A stretch of 64,000 nt of DNA, taken from the NCBI GenBank assembly GCA_002189035.1, contig NEEC01000027.1, positions 186,001 through 250,000 of the forward strand, in the 5' to 3' direction. The notes beneath the pieces were generated by a model. The model saw only the letters and a program-made list of their open reading frames with translations. It was not told where the DNA came from and made no database searches. The DNA is from Utricularia gibba (Eukaryota; Streptophyta; Magnoliopsida; Lamiales; Lentibulariaceae). Shown one piece after another: positions 21,742 to 34,488 of this stretch. Every line of letters begins with the position of its first letter. The first letter of the stretch is position 1. Made by a program: the position numbers and the translations under genes.

Positions 21742-24358
21742 ATGTGGAAATCCATATGTTTGACGATCGTCGCAACCGCTGGAAATAACATCGGGAAAGT
21801 GCTTCAGAAGAGGGGCACCCTCATTCTCCCTCCTCTCTCGCTTAAGTTCAACGTAAGTGATATGGATTTCGTGCTATTGAGGGATATGTTTAAGCCAATC
21901 GACCCTGTTGGGCTTTTTTCATTTTTTTGAATCTTGCGTTCCTGAATGGCTGATTTGATAATCGTTAGAATTTCATCTACTTAAAAATTGGACGGTTAGC
22001 GTCGCCATTCATCGAATGGTATCGTGGATGTAAATATCGGAGCGTGTGGGTTGTTCGTAGGACCATGCTCAGTTTTTGGATCATCGTCATTTTTTTAATC
22101 CTGAAAGATAATCATGTACATTGAGTTCTTTTTTCAAGTTTCTCATTGCCCTATAAATCAAGAGCTTCTTGATCCTGGTGAATCGTGTGGATGATTGAGT
22201 AAAAGAACTGTGAGCAGTTCTTCTTTCACCTTATAAGGAATGGCCTAATGATTTATTTCCCAGGTTATACTAGCATATATTTCCAACGTCACGTGGATTA
22301 CTGGTCTCTTGATGGACTTGAGTGGAGCTGGCTTGCTGCTTCTTGCAATCTCTGAAGCTCCGGTAAATTCTACAAGACTTATTCTTATACTCTCTTCGAT
22401 AACTTGATATGGGGGCAAGCTTTTCCACCTGTCTTGTATTGAAATTGAATATAGAAAAAAAATGTTTATCCGAATGTGCCCTTGTTCATTTTGGTGATAA
22501 CTAAATTCACTATTCTATGTACAGGTGTCAGTTGTTCAACCTGTTTCGGGCTGTGGGCTTGCTATTCTTTCTGTATTTTCCCATTTTTATCTTAAGGAAA
22601 TTATGAATGCTGTTGATTGGATAGCAATCGTCCTTGCTGCTGTTGGTACCATAGGTAAATCTAAATTACTAGCAATGCAAAGCTAATTACCAGGGTCTCT
22701 TGATCCTCTCTCTATGCTTTTTTTTTTCTATAGTCTGCAATGAAATTTCATGGTAAGTGTGCCACTCTTTCTTGTGTTGATTACATGTTCAGATATCCAT
22801 ATGCTTTATTGGCCTTTGATACGTACATTGTATGCATCTTCCTTGCATCCTTGTGAGGGAATGAAAAACTTTAGTTCGTTATGTAATGTGGATTTAGGTG
22901 TTGGTGCTGGAGCTGAAGAACAGGCAACTTCTTCAATTCTGGTTTCTCGCTTGCCATTGCTGATACTCATCATAGCTTTCTTGTTTGTAGGTATCCTATC
23001 CTAATCAAAGAAGAGTCTTATCTTCTTGCTTGAAAGACAATATTTCTGCTGACTTGTATGGCTCATTGTTTTTTTCTTTTTTGAAAATAAAACTTAGTAC
23101 TTGAAGATGTTAGTGTAAGCTTTAGGTGCTTGATTGTGTTGATGCCCATTTTACTTATTGCACTAGAAGAAGGTATGCTGGGTTGTTTGTTGTATGGATG
23201 GGGTTCAATCTACAAAAAGTTGATATTAAAGCTTCAGAAAATACTGTGTAATTATTTCCCAAGTAACCCTGACGCCTGACAGGATCACCGGTTCTGGGAT
23301 TATGATGCGTAGCTTTCACTGTGTTAAGAAGCTGTTTTTTTTTTTTTTTCATATCATGGCATTTATGTGATTTATCATTAGCTTCCATTATTCCCTTTCT
23401 GTGATGTTCTTATATTTACCACCAGATACTGCTCAATGGGTGGGTTCGTCTCCAGCGACACAAATCCAAAGACCAGGCATTGGTATGTGAAGTATGTTCT
23501 CATTGAAAGCATGATCCAGACACTTATTTTGTTGGGCGCCATGATACATACAGGTGCTTCATGAAGTTGTTGAGGAGGTTGTTTACGGAGTGGAGGCTGG
23601 AATTTTGTTTGGGTAGGGGCACATTTTGAAGTTTTATTCTGTTGGACCGTTGTTGACACAACCTGTTTTGGGTTGACTGGCTGAACCAAACACGGGGAGA
23701 TTTTAAGGTGAATTGTGATTTCAGGATATCATCTGTAATATCAAAGATCGGATTCGAGTTCATGAAGCAAGGACATGGAAAATTCATTCTTCCCATCTGC
23801 ATTTCAATCTCTGTCCTGTGCAGCACATTTGGCTTCGTTTATCAGGTAAATTCATTTTATTTCAACGTAACATAGTAGCTGCTTTTGCCAACCTGCTCTT
23901 GCTCGTACTTCAAACAGACCAGAGGGCTGAAGCAAGGGAGGGCAATTGTTGTAACTACCTGTGGTGCCGTATCTGCAATCGTGACTGGTGTCCTGTGTGG
24001 CATGTATGCACTTGGAGAAACACTGCCCTCATCTCCTTCTGCTCGCCTCATGCTCCTTCTTGGATGGTAAGGCAGGCTTCAATTGATGCAATGATTCCCA
24101 TAGAATAACTCAATTTGTACTGATTTATGTTGTTTCACAACGCTTTGTTGGTGCAGGGTGTTCATCATTATGGGTGTTAGTTTGCTGGTCTTCTCATCCA
24201 GTGTTGTTGGATACCTCCCGAAGCAGTGGCGGCGACTGTCACGAAGCGGCATCGAGAGAAAGGCCTCAAGCTCCGGGCGCGCGCGGGAGGCGAATCCCAG
24301 CAGCACCTCAAGCACCCTGCATCACCTGCTACCCTCCCCAGCCAAGGAAAAGCCTTGA
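21742..24358 (+). CDS. NIPA9-like magnesium transporter
   Basis: Nine exons: 21742-21852, 22264-22362, 22525-22654, 22898-22986, 23426-23482, 23554-23612, 23725-23845, 23918-24066 and 24157-24358, summing to 1017 bases (338 residues). The protein has about nine hydrophobic segments of the DMT/NIPA fold. Conserved stretches are ATAGNNIGKVLQKRGTLILP, VSVVQPVSGCGLAILSVFSH, FYLKEIMNAVDWI, TRGLKQGRAIVVTTCGAVSA and the terminal TLHHLLPSPAKEKP. They match plant NIPA9 better than NIPA1-8. Family members are probable Mg2+ carriers in endosomal or plasma membranes; substrate is inferred from animal NIPA proteins. The donor at 22987 (GTAGGT) was chosen because it restores the family sequence FLFILLNGW. 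Confidence 0.92.
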
Positions 24359-25409
24359 CCCCCCCTCTCACTGCATCCCTCCCCCAAGTTGTCACTCAAC
24401 CTTTGAATCATCAGTAAACCTGTTCCACCATTTCAGTCGAAGATTGGGGGACGCAGTGGGGCCGAATAAAGATAATTAAAAAGATTCTGGTGTTGAAAAA
24501 GAAATATTATATTAATCGGGGGGCGCAGAGGAAATGTCAGTATTTTAGGGGACAGGAGCCGCGAGACCAAATCGAAGCCTACCTAACCCCCAAAGCGGGC
24601 CCCCACGCCCCTCCCTCCCCGTGGGACGAGCAAAGGGGATCCAATGCTGCCGCCCTTCTTCATACGCATCGAGAATCACGCTTTTAACCGTACTTTTTCA
24701 CGCTCCACCTCTCCTTTTTCCCCCTCCCCCCCTTTCATTTTGAATCTTCACTAACTCCCCACTAATACATAAATTCTATTCTTTTTTTAGTCCCTAATAT
24801 TACTATATACTATTTTTTATTAAATTAATAATAAAAAAACAATAACAATGTTAGGAAGTAGCACTTGGATGGGGCGGTGGCAATTGGTGTAATTTCCGGT
24901 AGGAAGGAGGGTGAATGTGAGAGGAGGCTGCAGAGCGGGAACCCGCAGCCATTGTATTGTTTTGAATTTCGAAACTGCCCTCCAATGCCGACAAACCTAA
25001 TTTGTTAAAAATAAATATTCTTTTTTTTAAAAAAAAAAAAACCCCCTCCACTAAGAAGGCCGTTTTTCTTTTCTTTTCTTTGTTTTAAATCTGTTTGCAT
25101 TTCTACTCAAGTTGTCACCCTTTTTTATTTTAATTATTTCTGAGGGGATGATGTCAAGTAGTATTACATTGATTGCAATGAATGAGAGCAATCTTGCAGG
25201 GAGATTTTTGTCTTGGCCTTCAATGGCAACAACAACGACTTGAGAGGCTTTATTACTCGCACTAGTCTTATGTTATAGTTCAAATTCACCACCACCAACT
25301 CCTCATCCCTTCTCCTTCCCCCGCTTTTCATTTAATATCCTTTTTTTTTTTCTGGCCTCTGGAGTTCCAGGCTCTTCCTTTGACTGGTTTGTGTTGGTCA
25401 AGGAGCAGG
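24359..25409. other. intergenic between NIPA9-like and IQD genes
   Basis: 3' flank of the NIPA9-like gene, then AT-rich and poly-pyrimidine spacer (C/T tract near 24705-24740, A run at 25029-25041), then the IQD promoter and leader. No gene is seen. Confidence 0.5.
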
Positions 25410-27095
25410 ATGGGGGCCTCAGCGAAATGGGTCAAAGCGCTACTGGGAACCAAGAAAGGAGAAAGGGATGAAATTGTAAGCACGTGGTTTCAATCCTCTA
25501 AGTATTTGAGTTTCCCATTTTTACAGTGAGTGTGGTGTGGAGTAAGAACGTTGCATTTCGTTCGACGTTTTTTGTTTTGTGTTTGAAGGAAAAAATGTAT
25601 CTGAAAAGCAAGAAGTGGAAGTTTTGGACTGCATCTATCGGAGACATTGGGGGTCTTCTAGAAAGGGGCATAAGAGAAATGCAGGGTCAGATTTGTTTTG
25701 CGACTCTTCATCTGTGAACAATGATGTCTTCTCTGCTGCTGTTGCGACTGTTATTAGAGCCCCCCCTAAAGATTTCAAGGCTGTAAGAGAAGAATGGGCA
25801 GCCATTAGAATTCAGACTGCGTTCAGAGGATTTCTCGTAAGCTTTTCTGAGTCATGCTTCATGCCATTCTTTTCCCAATCTCGTTGCTTTGCTGGGCGTG
25901 GTCATTTTCCTTTTGACTGTGTAGACCGATTCTTTTTGTTCGAACTTGATTCTAGGCGAGAAGAGCAAGAAGGGCATTAAGAGGACTGGTGAGGCTTCAA
26001 GCCATAGTGAGAGGGAGACAGGTTAGGAAACAGGCTGCCATAACTCTGAGGTGTATGCAAGCTCTTGTCCGTGTTCAAGCTCGGGTCCGAGCCCATCGTG
26101 TACGCATGTCCGCAGAGGGTCAAGCAGTGCAGAAGATGCTGAATCAACGCCGTGATCAGTTGAAAATGGCTGAGGTATATATTCATCTCAATGACATTTT
26201 TGTATGCTACTAAGAAGTCTTCTTTTCATTGTATATTGGTTGTCTTAATTGCTGTGGTTCATATAGGAGGGATGGTGTGACAGTAGAGGAACTCTGGAGC
26301 AAGTTAAAGCCAAGATACAAATGAAGCAAGAGGGAGCTGTTAAGCGAGAAAGAGCACTTGCATATTCACTTGCACAGAAGGTGGTATCCATTTGCGCTCT
26401 CCATCCTTGCTTCCAATTAGAAAATTAGACTCGCTCATTTGCTTCTGTGGTTTGCTTCTACAGTTCAAAGCAAACCTTGGAACAGATTCTTCAATGCATT
26501 TTCCGGTGCCGTCTTCAAAGTGCAGAGAATTCGATAACAACAGCTGGGGTTGGAGTTGGCTGGAGAGGTGGATGGCTGCAAAGCCTTGGGAAAACAGAGT
26601 GGAGCAACACACTACTACTGATCAGCTCTCACTGAAAACTCCACCACCTTGTAAAAACAGAGGGATGCTGTGAAAGAGACTGTGCCCCATTCCGTGATTG
26701 TGAAGAAGCACGGTGTTTCAAAAAGGGTGTCAGCCAGGCCTCCACTAGCGACTCACTCATCTTCTAGCCCAAGCTCAGATCTAAGATACGATGAGAGCTC
26801 AGGTTCTTCTTCATTCTTCACAACCCCAACTCCTATTTCGAGAAAAGCCATGGGATCGGATAGAACAGACGAGGGCAGCAGTCGGGAACCGAGCTACATG
26901 AGCATGACTGAAGCAACCAGAGCCAAGCAGAGGCGCCTTAAACTGAAGAAAAGCATGGACGAGCCCCATCCTCTTCAGAAATCAATGGCATGCAGCTGCG
27001 GTGATCCAGGAAACAAGGGCGGTCTGAATTCGAACTCCAGGCCACTGAATCCACCAACGAGATTAGAAGCTTCGTCTATGAAGTGCAGCAACTGA
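25410..27095 (+). CDS. IQ67-domain (IQD) calmodulin-binding protein, two apparent frameshifts
   Basis: Exons 25410-25475, 25589-25836, 25956-26174, 26267-26380 and 26464-27095. The N-terminus [13 protein letters not shown] then SKKWKFW is typical of the IQD5-8 group. The IQ67 domain follows ([57 protein letters not shown]), then [16 protein letters not shown] and [19 protein letters not shown]. IQDs scaffold calmodulin at microtubules and the cell cortex. Two one-base deficits break the frame, in G5 at 25649-25653 and in A5 at 26653-26657. Adding one base at each gives about 426 residues, the family's usual length. Both lie in homopolymers, so sequence error is likelier than pseudogenisation, but the latter is not excluded. 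Confidence 0.85.
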
Positions 27096-28243
27096 GAAAA
27101 TGCCTAGAAACTTGCAACACCTTGTTGTGCCCATTGACTTCCGTATCATGGTGTCTCTAAGCCCATTGAGTTTTTGTGTACTGCATTTGGACCATTTCAT
27201 TCATCGAGATTCGTATCTGATGGAGCCTTAGAATGAGCAGGCATACCCTGTCCTGTCATCAACAACGAAAGACTCTTTGAAATCGATGGGCCTGGTTCAT
27301 TCCCATTTGAGCTGTGCTCTCGATCGAGGCTGTGTTTTTAAATAAAAAGCCCATTTCAACTGGGCTGGATTTATTTAACAAAAAAAAGAAATCTATAATA
27401 AAAATTTCACATTATGGCGTCATAATTTGTTTATTGTACGGCTTTCAGACGCAAATGACTTTGTTAATCATTAATGATCATTACTCACGTGTACTTTTAT
27501 TTAAAATAATACATCCAGCTGTTTGATTCCACCCGTACAGTAGGTAGGTACTATTGCAAATATGATTTCTTTTATTAGAGTAATAATTAATTCCGTTTTA
27601 ATTCATTCGCCATGGCGCATAATCTACAAAATATTCTTATCATGAATAATTAAGATATAATGTCTGCCCATGCAATTCCTTTACTATATAAAAATAAAAC
27701 CATGTCCGAATTTTTTATTAATTCAATTCAGAACTTGTCCGGAAATTGAATTCGCTAAAAACAAAATCCGGGATAAATTAATATATTTTTTTAATATTGT
27801 ACTGGAAATATGGGACGCGAATTCAATCATGGCCGTTGATTGGTAAACCCACATTTCCAGATTTGAGCAGGAAAAAGATTGATTTGCGGTCGAAGTCTGG
27901 TTTATTAATCAGAAAAATGGTTTTAAAAAACGAAATCCATAAAAAGTTATGGAACAAGTCATAAATGTAGTATCTAACTGGGAGCAGGGCACCAAATGCA
28001 AGTAGGTGGAATTCTTGTCATATGATCAAGTATGCATTTGATGTGTGACTCCACTCCAATCATGCAACCCTTTTTTCCTACTTATTTATTCATTTTTGTT
28101 AACACTTGTTTATTCAAGACAAAGGCCCTGTAGGGTAGGGGTAGGGGAGCGGGGGATGCCTGCCTTTATCCTCACTTCAGTTACATTTTCCCTTTCGAAG
28201 AGCACCAATTGTGTGTTTTCCTTCCTTGTTCTACTTCACAAGC
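27096..28243. other. AT-rich intergenic spacer
   Basis: IQD 3' flank followed by AT-rich sequence with no recognisable gene or repeat, then the upstream region of the NHL gene. No RNA gene was recognised. Confidence 0.5.
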
Positions 28244-29029
28244 ATGCCTCAGCATCACGCCGCTCCGGGCAAGGTAGCCGCGGCGGCGGCACACGCGGCT
28301 CCGCATCTGAAAATCAACCCGACGCGCCATCCTGGGCGCCCAGCTCCATCGACGACGACGCGCCGCTGCCGGAACAAGAGAATCTTCACCTGCCGACGCT
28401 TCCTCTGTGTCGCCTGTTTGTGGACAATTATCGTCCTTATCGCTCTACTCCTGGTGGCCACCATCTCCGGGGCAGCGTTTTACGTTCTCTACCGTCCCCA
28501 CAACCCCATCTTCTCCGTGGATTCCCTCAAGATCTCAGTCTTCAACCTCACCACCACCCCCTCCGACGACTCCACGCATCTCACCACCCGAATCAACGTC
28601 ACGCTCTCCGCCAGAAATCCCAACAACAAAATCACATTTTTCTACGACCCCGTTGCCATCTCGCTTCTCAGAGGCTCCATCTTGTTAGCCAACGGTTCGT
28701 TCTCGAATTTCACCGCCTCGCCGGAAAGCATCCAAGTGATCCACACACAAATGGGCGTGGATTCCGAGATCCTCGACGGCGAGTTCGCGCGATCGCTGAC
28801 GTCAGATCTGAAGAACCGTAAGGGGATGCCGATGGCGATTCAGGCGGATACAATGGTAGGGGTGAAAATCGAGAAATTCAAGATGAGCAAGTTCGGGATC
28901 AGAGTGGCGTGCGACGGAATACGCTGGAGGGTTCCCAAGGGCAAAACTGTAAATTCAGCTGCCGACACCGACCGTGCAAAGTGTAAGGTTGACTTGAGAA
29001 TCAAGATCTTCAAGTTGTTTTCATTTTGA
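28244..29029 (+). CDS. NDR1/HIN1-like (NHL, LEA_2) membrane protein
   Basis: Single exon, 261 residues. A basic, low-complexity cytosolic N-terminus (KVAAAAAHAAPHL, PSTTTRRCRNKR) ends in a Cys-rich patch. One membrane helix follows at about residues 53-80 (WTIIVLIALLLVATISGAAFY). Then comes the LEA_2 domain with YRPHNPIFSVDSLKI, NVTLSARNPNNKITFFYD and several N-glycosylation sites. The layout matches NHL6-type proteins, which sit in the plasma membrane and are linked to defence and abiotic stress. Start is the first ATG; the upstream in-frame codons have only a GTG. The coding region is GC-richer than its AT-rich flanks, common for intronless plant genes. Confidence 0.93.
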   Translation: MPQHHAAPGKVAAAAAHAAPHLKINPTRHPGRPAPSTTTRRCRNKRIFTCRRFLCVACLWTIIVLIALLLVATISGAAFYVLYRPHNPIFSVDSLKISVFNLTTTPSDDSTHLTTRINVTLSARNPNNKITFFYDPVAISLLRGSILLANGSFSNFTASPESIQVIHTQMGVDSEILDGEFARSLTSDLKNRKGMPMAIQADTMVGVKIEKFKMSKFGIRVACDGIRWRVPKGKTVNSAADTDRAKCKVDLRIKIFKLFSF

Positions 29030-29727
29030 TTTTTTCCGACACCTGTCAAAAATATTTATGAATATTTTTTTAATTGCATTATTCAATTCTTGATGTAGAC
29101 TTAATAATATAGTTATGGTGGATAATATTTTTAATTTATTCCGAAAAATAACTCCCTCCAACTACCTCGACCCTCTTTCGGTTAATGGGCCCAATGTTGG
29201 GCTTCTAGTGTGAGCCCAGAAAACACAGTGTCACAAACGTGGCAAATTTTGGGCCGTGAATTTTTCAATCAATGACTCTTTTAGCCCCCGATGGCACATC
29301 AGTATCATCCATGTGACCAGAGGTTTTCTAACGACCGTACGGGTTAGATCTGGAAAATCCATAGGTAGGATACATAGTTATTGCTAATCGCCCGCCAATC
29401 GTCTTTAGATTTACCTACCTCATTAGACCTTGGGCCAGTGGGTCCGACGGGCTTACGGGTCAGGCCCGAACTGTAATGCAAACGGACTAGATTGCAGTGG
29501 TATATAACGGATCCGACCCGCTATGGAGGCTACCGTTCCACTGGACGCTCCACCATTCTTTTCGATCAACATCGCTTCATCTCATGCGTTCTATGTGATT
29601 GGTACCTGTGGTCGCCTTTAGTTTGGGTTTTGCGCAAGTTGAGCGGAAGGTCTTCGCCGCCGGAAAATTGTAGAATCACCGTGCGCCGGGAGCCGTTTAG
29701 TCTGCGCTGCCGGCGCGCGAACGTCAA
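29030..29727. other. intergenic between NHL and KEA genes
   Basis: Short spacer with the NHL 3' flank and KEA upstream region. It carries several site II-like words, including the palindrome TGGGCCCA at 29186-29193. They are 540 bases from the KEA start, so their use is uncertain. Confidence 0.45.
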
Positions 29728-32700
29728 ATGAGTAGATCTTTCGCCGCTGCTGTTTTGCTTTTTGTGGTTCTAGCTGCGGCGTCGACGACTTCCATTGCGG
29801 TTCCCGAGAATTCGAACGCGGTGGAGGATGTTGGGGGTTCCGTGACGAATGCAACTGGAATTGAAGCCAATGGAAATAAAACGACGTTTGCCGATATGAT
29901 TGATCGTGCACTTGCACAGGAATTTCGGGAGAACGAGGATCAGACCCAAGGTATGCTAGATCTGTAGCCCTTTGAGCTTTTTGATCTATTTCTTGCGACC
30001 CTTGCTTAGTTGGTTATTTTGATAGCAAGGTAAATCTTAGAATGGAGATTTGTTTGAATCTGGAAAAAAATTGATGACATCATGTACATTGACTTTTATT
30101 GTCCATGCCCACATCTTTGCGTTTGTGAATTATTTGAGATGGTTTTGTTGTCTAAGACAGCACTTGCACTTGGATTTATTGGTTACTTGACTCGATCTAT
30201 TCAAGGATCTAGCGAAGTTGGTGACCCAGTGAATTGTTCCTTCATTTTCCAGTTGTGGATCCATGTTTTTTTTTCATTGTTGGCATTCGTTCGTAGTGTT
30301 GTAAGTTCAGTTGATGAATAAGATGCTTCACTATGATTTTATCTTTGAATGTTTCAGCAAATGATGCTGGTAGCTTCAACAACACCGTTGCTGATAATGA
30401 GGTTGGTTAACTTCTTCCGCTGTAACACTTCCTGTGATATTAGCTGTGAAATCCTATTGGCTACCCTATACACAATGATGGTCTTGAATGAAAGCACAAA
30501 CTGTGGTTTCTGCGTTGAAATTTGCTTTCGTGAAATCCTGTTGACTACCTTATACCAAAGCCGCTAGCATAAACTCTCAGTAATCATGACTGGAGTTCTC
30601 GATGAGTTTGAAGTACTCGAGATGGGGTTACTTTGTAAGGGTTTTGCACATCTCTTCTTACGATCTGTCATGTGGTCAGGGTGTACTGGAAACAGTGGCC
30701 AGAGTCAAGACGAAGAAAAATGAAACAAAGGATGAAAAGTACTAATATTATACAGTTGATCTCAGATTTTGTTGCCTGAAACACTGATATTATGCATAAA
30801 AAACCTCGCTTCTTTCTTTGTAATCTTAGGTCCTTTAAGCTTCATCAAGTGTTTAATCTCGACAATGACAACGGAGCTGAGGAGACACCAACGCTAATTG
30901 ATCGGAAGGTAAAGTGATGTAGCTTGATTGTTTTTAATCAGAATTGAAGACATTCCTTATCCATATAAAAAATACAATTAAAATTTATGTTGTTTTCAGG
31001 ACAACGTGTTTATTATATCAAATTTCAAGTCTAAATACCCAGTGCTACAATTAGATTTAAGGTAAACTACCTGCTTAGTGTGGGTACATCAGTTTTATGC
31101 CTTTTTGTTTTCTTTACCTTATGTTCGTTTTATAGGCTCATATATGATCTTGTTGTCGTCATTGTATCTGCAACATGTGGTGGGATTGCATTCGCTTGTG
31201 CTGGACAACCAGTATGATCTTCAAACTTGGCTCAGTTGCGTGCTTCTGCCCATCATTTTCTAATCATTCTTCTTTTTGTATTGTAAAATTACTCGCAGGT
31301 TTTTACTGGATACCTATTGGCTGGATCGGTAGTTGGACCTGGGGGGTTTAATGTAATCAGTGAAATGGTTCAAGTATGCTTCTCTTCAAGTTACCATCTG
31401 ACGGTTTCTTTTTTGTGTTACTGCATATTCTTAAAAAAAGCACTTTAAAAAGAGCATTTATTGACGCACATCATTGTTCTAAGTAAATTTTTGCTGAATT
31501 CTCATGAGAGCAAACTTTTTCAACTGGCTGTGGTTCATTTCTTGGAATTTGTACACTTATAGTATACTTCTGATCTGAGTTTGTATGAATATTGAGAATT
31601 AAAAATGCAGGTTGAAACTGTTGCCCAATTTGGGGTTATATTCCTGCTTTTTGCGCTGGGATTGGAATTTTCTACAGCAAAGGTCCCTTCATTGATATGA
31701 AATCATGTCCTCTACCCCTGTTTCATTCTAATATGTTCATCTCCTTCCACAGCTTCGAGTAGTTCGTGCGGTTGCCATTCTTGGGGGCTTCTTCAAATTC
31801 TTCTTTTCATGTGTCTCTGTGGTATCATTGCATCCGTAAGTTAATGAAGTATGTTGTAACAGATACCCCATGCTATGTATTAAAAAAAAATGGAAAACTA
31901 GAGTTTTTTCAGGCTATAACCTCGAATTAGGAAATATACAGGATAAAGTTTGAGGAAATTGTATATGCTGAATATATTCATGCTATTTAATTATAAAAAA
32001 AATATTTGAACCCCGGGAATTTGTAGTTTTACTTTCCTTTTAACTTTGTTTCCATGTTAAAAGAATAACACCTGATTGTCGTTGTTGCAGCTTTGTGGTG
32101 GTAGAGCTTCTGAGGGGGTTTTTGTTGGTGCTTTTCTTTCAATGTCATCCACTGCTGTAGTAAGTTTTGATTTACATGCGCTTTGGTTGGCTATGATACT
32201 CTTTAAAGCACATTCTAATTATGATTTTATCCAGGTCTACAAATTTTTGATGGAGAAAAATGGTACGAATGCTCTTCATGGTCAAGTGACTATTGGCACC
32301 TTGATTTTACAGGTAGTTTCCGAATGGTACCTTGATGAATATTTCACATTTCTTTCAAAGTACCCATTTTACTTGAAATAAGGAAAAATGCAGTGTCTCT
32401 CCTCTTATTGTTGGTTTCACGAGGCATATTTTATTTCCATTCTGCCTAATTGATCTTTTTTTCTGCTGAGTACAACACTTTGTCATTTTGATCCTTATTT
32501 CTTGGCTTCGAGATCTGTAGGACTGTGCTGTTGGTTTACTTTTTGCTCTGCTTCCAGTGCTCGGTGGAACCTCTGGTCTCATGCAAGGAGTAATATCAAT
32601 GACTAAGTCGTAAGTTCTTCCTGTTGTTTTATAAATGCTCTGAATGCCCCCTAATTTCATTGTGTGTTTGTTGCTCTTGCCACTTATATATATATATATG

Positions 32701-34488
32701 TGATATACAGCTCACATTTTTTAAGAGATGATCAAAGAGCGCTTGTTGTTTTTTTCCAGCAGAAATCTAGGCTAACAGAGTAACTAAAATAATGATTCAG
32801 TTTTTTCAAACATGTGACACTGTATCATTCTGGCAGTCATCTGTTAGCCATATTCTCTTTTGGAGAATTGTTAGCTGCAATCAAACTTTGTGGTATTCCC
32901 TTGATCAGGTTGGTACTGTTGATTCTTTTCTTGGCTGTCCTGACAATATTATCACGTACTTGGGTGCCTTGGTTCCTGAAACTGATGATAAGTTTGTCAT
33001 CTCAGGTAAAAATACATGAATTCGTGTCCCTCTATCTATTTATTTATGATATAGTTGTTGTGAGGTTTACAAGTAGATTTTTTATTACAAATTTGAATCT
33101 GTTGGTTTCTTGTCCCAAAATTGTTTTTTCCAGACAAACGAACTTTATCAGTTGGCATCTGTCGCATTTTGCCTACTTGTTGCTTGGGTAAGTTTATTAT
33201 TGTTGTTGAAACAGACAGATATTCTCTATGTAATGCTAATGATCATTGAGGATTGTGTCCGTTATTCACTAGGTTTCATGTTATATCTTAGCCACCACCT
33301 ACACCAATATCTCTCAACTGTTACAGTGCAGTGATAAGCTGGGCCTTAGTTTGGAATTGGGTTCATTTGCTGCTGGAGTAATGATAGCAACCACTGATCT
33401 TGCTCAGCACACACTTGAACAAGTGAGATTGCAGTTACCTGATTTATTTGCACACCCTTCACTAATTTAGACACAATTATTTGAAGCATGCTTATGATCA
33501 TGTGTATGTACACATTATTTCACAATAACCACACTTTATAGGTTGAACCGATCCGCAACATGTTTGCTGCCCTTTTTCTTGCGAGCATTGGGATGTTGAT
33601 CCACGTTCACTTTCTTTGGAATCATGTTGATATCTTGCTTGCGTCAGTTATTTTGGTGGTCATCGTGAAAACAACTGTTATCTCAGCGGTGGTCAAGGGA
33701 TTTGGTTATAACAACAAAACTTCAGTTCTAGTAAGATTCTGCTGTGTATATCTCATTGTTGGCTTTTTTCCTTGTTCCATATGTACCAATCCCCCCTTGA
33801 TAAAACACGTAGGTGGGAATGTCATTGGCACAAATAGGGGAGTTTGCTTTTGTCCTACTTAGTCGGGCCTCGAACCTGCATCTTGTTGAGGTAACTGTTG
33901 CAAAATTAGATCTGGCATCGACTCCCATCCTTTTCACAGCAATCCTTGCGCACACGCTCATGCATTTCTTCCAAGAAATTTTATTTTGCGTGACGACCTA
34001 ATTTGTTTCTTCAGGGAAAAGTTTACCTGCTTCTCCTTGGGACAACGGCACTCAGCCTGGTATGATGACTTCCGTTTCGTTCGTGTGTGTAATTTGCTAA
34101 TGGTACTTGATTGGTAATTTGTACCCTAGTACTGCACTGTTTTTGTCATTGATTGCTTTTTTGTGGGTACAGGAAGTTAAACTGTCTTTACAATGTCTTG
34201 CTGTTCTGCAGGTTACCACGCCTCTGCTTTTTAAGTTGATACCAGCTGTTGTGCACCTCGGCGTGCTGTTGCGCTGGTTCTCGCCCGATTCTTCATCCGA
34301 GGTAATAGATACGGAGTCCCTTGATCTCGCTCCGATGCAGTATTGAGAATACATAACATGAGCTCCTTGGCACCTCTTTTTTCCTGCAGATTGGGTACAA
34401 GGCCGACAACCTGCGCTCGGAAGGCACCACGCACACCAAGCAGAGGATTGCTCTAATTTCCAAGGACCTGTTGATACATGAAGGGTGA
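29728..34488 (+). CDS. K+ efflux antiporter KEA4/5/6 type, one apparent frameshift
   Basis: Twenty exons: 29728-29950, 30358-30401, 30680-30738, 30830-30908, 31000-31061, 31136-31211, 31299-31373, 31611-31682, 31753-31835, 32091-32159, 32235-32312, 32521-32609, 32909-33005, 33134-33187, 33327-33422, 33542-33730, 33813-33890, 34015-34059, 34212-34301 and 34390-34488. A signal peptide precedes a soluble N-terminal region, then the CPA2 membrane domain (FTGYLLAGSVVGPGGFNVIS, FGVIFLLFALGLEFS, SRTWVPWFLKLM, AQIGEFAFVLLSRASNLH). This subgroup lacks the C-terminal KTN domain and balances K+ and pH in Golgi, TGN and prevacuolar compartments. Exon 9 is one base short in G5 at 31783-31787; adding one G restores LLQILLFMCLCGIIAS and a 585-residue protein. 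All other junctions keep frame. Confidence 0.92.

Noticed and set aside
26651-26733. 83-base GT-AG intron in the IQD last exon
   Set aside because: It restores frame but removes residues that resemble the conserved IQD segment ([15 protein letters not shown]). A one-base homopolymer deficit explains the data better.
32610-32908. Earlier acceptor for KEA exon 13 (near 32836), which would keep the open frame HLLAIFSFGELLAAIKL
   Set aside because: The downstream acceptor at 32907-32908 rejoins the family sequence TKSLVLLILFLAVLTILSRTW in phase; the longer version adds unconserved residues.
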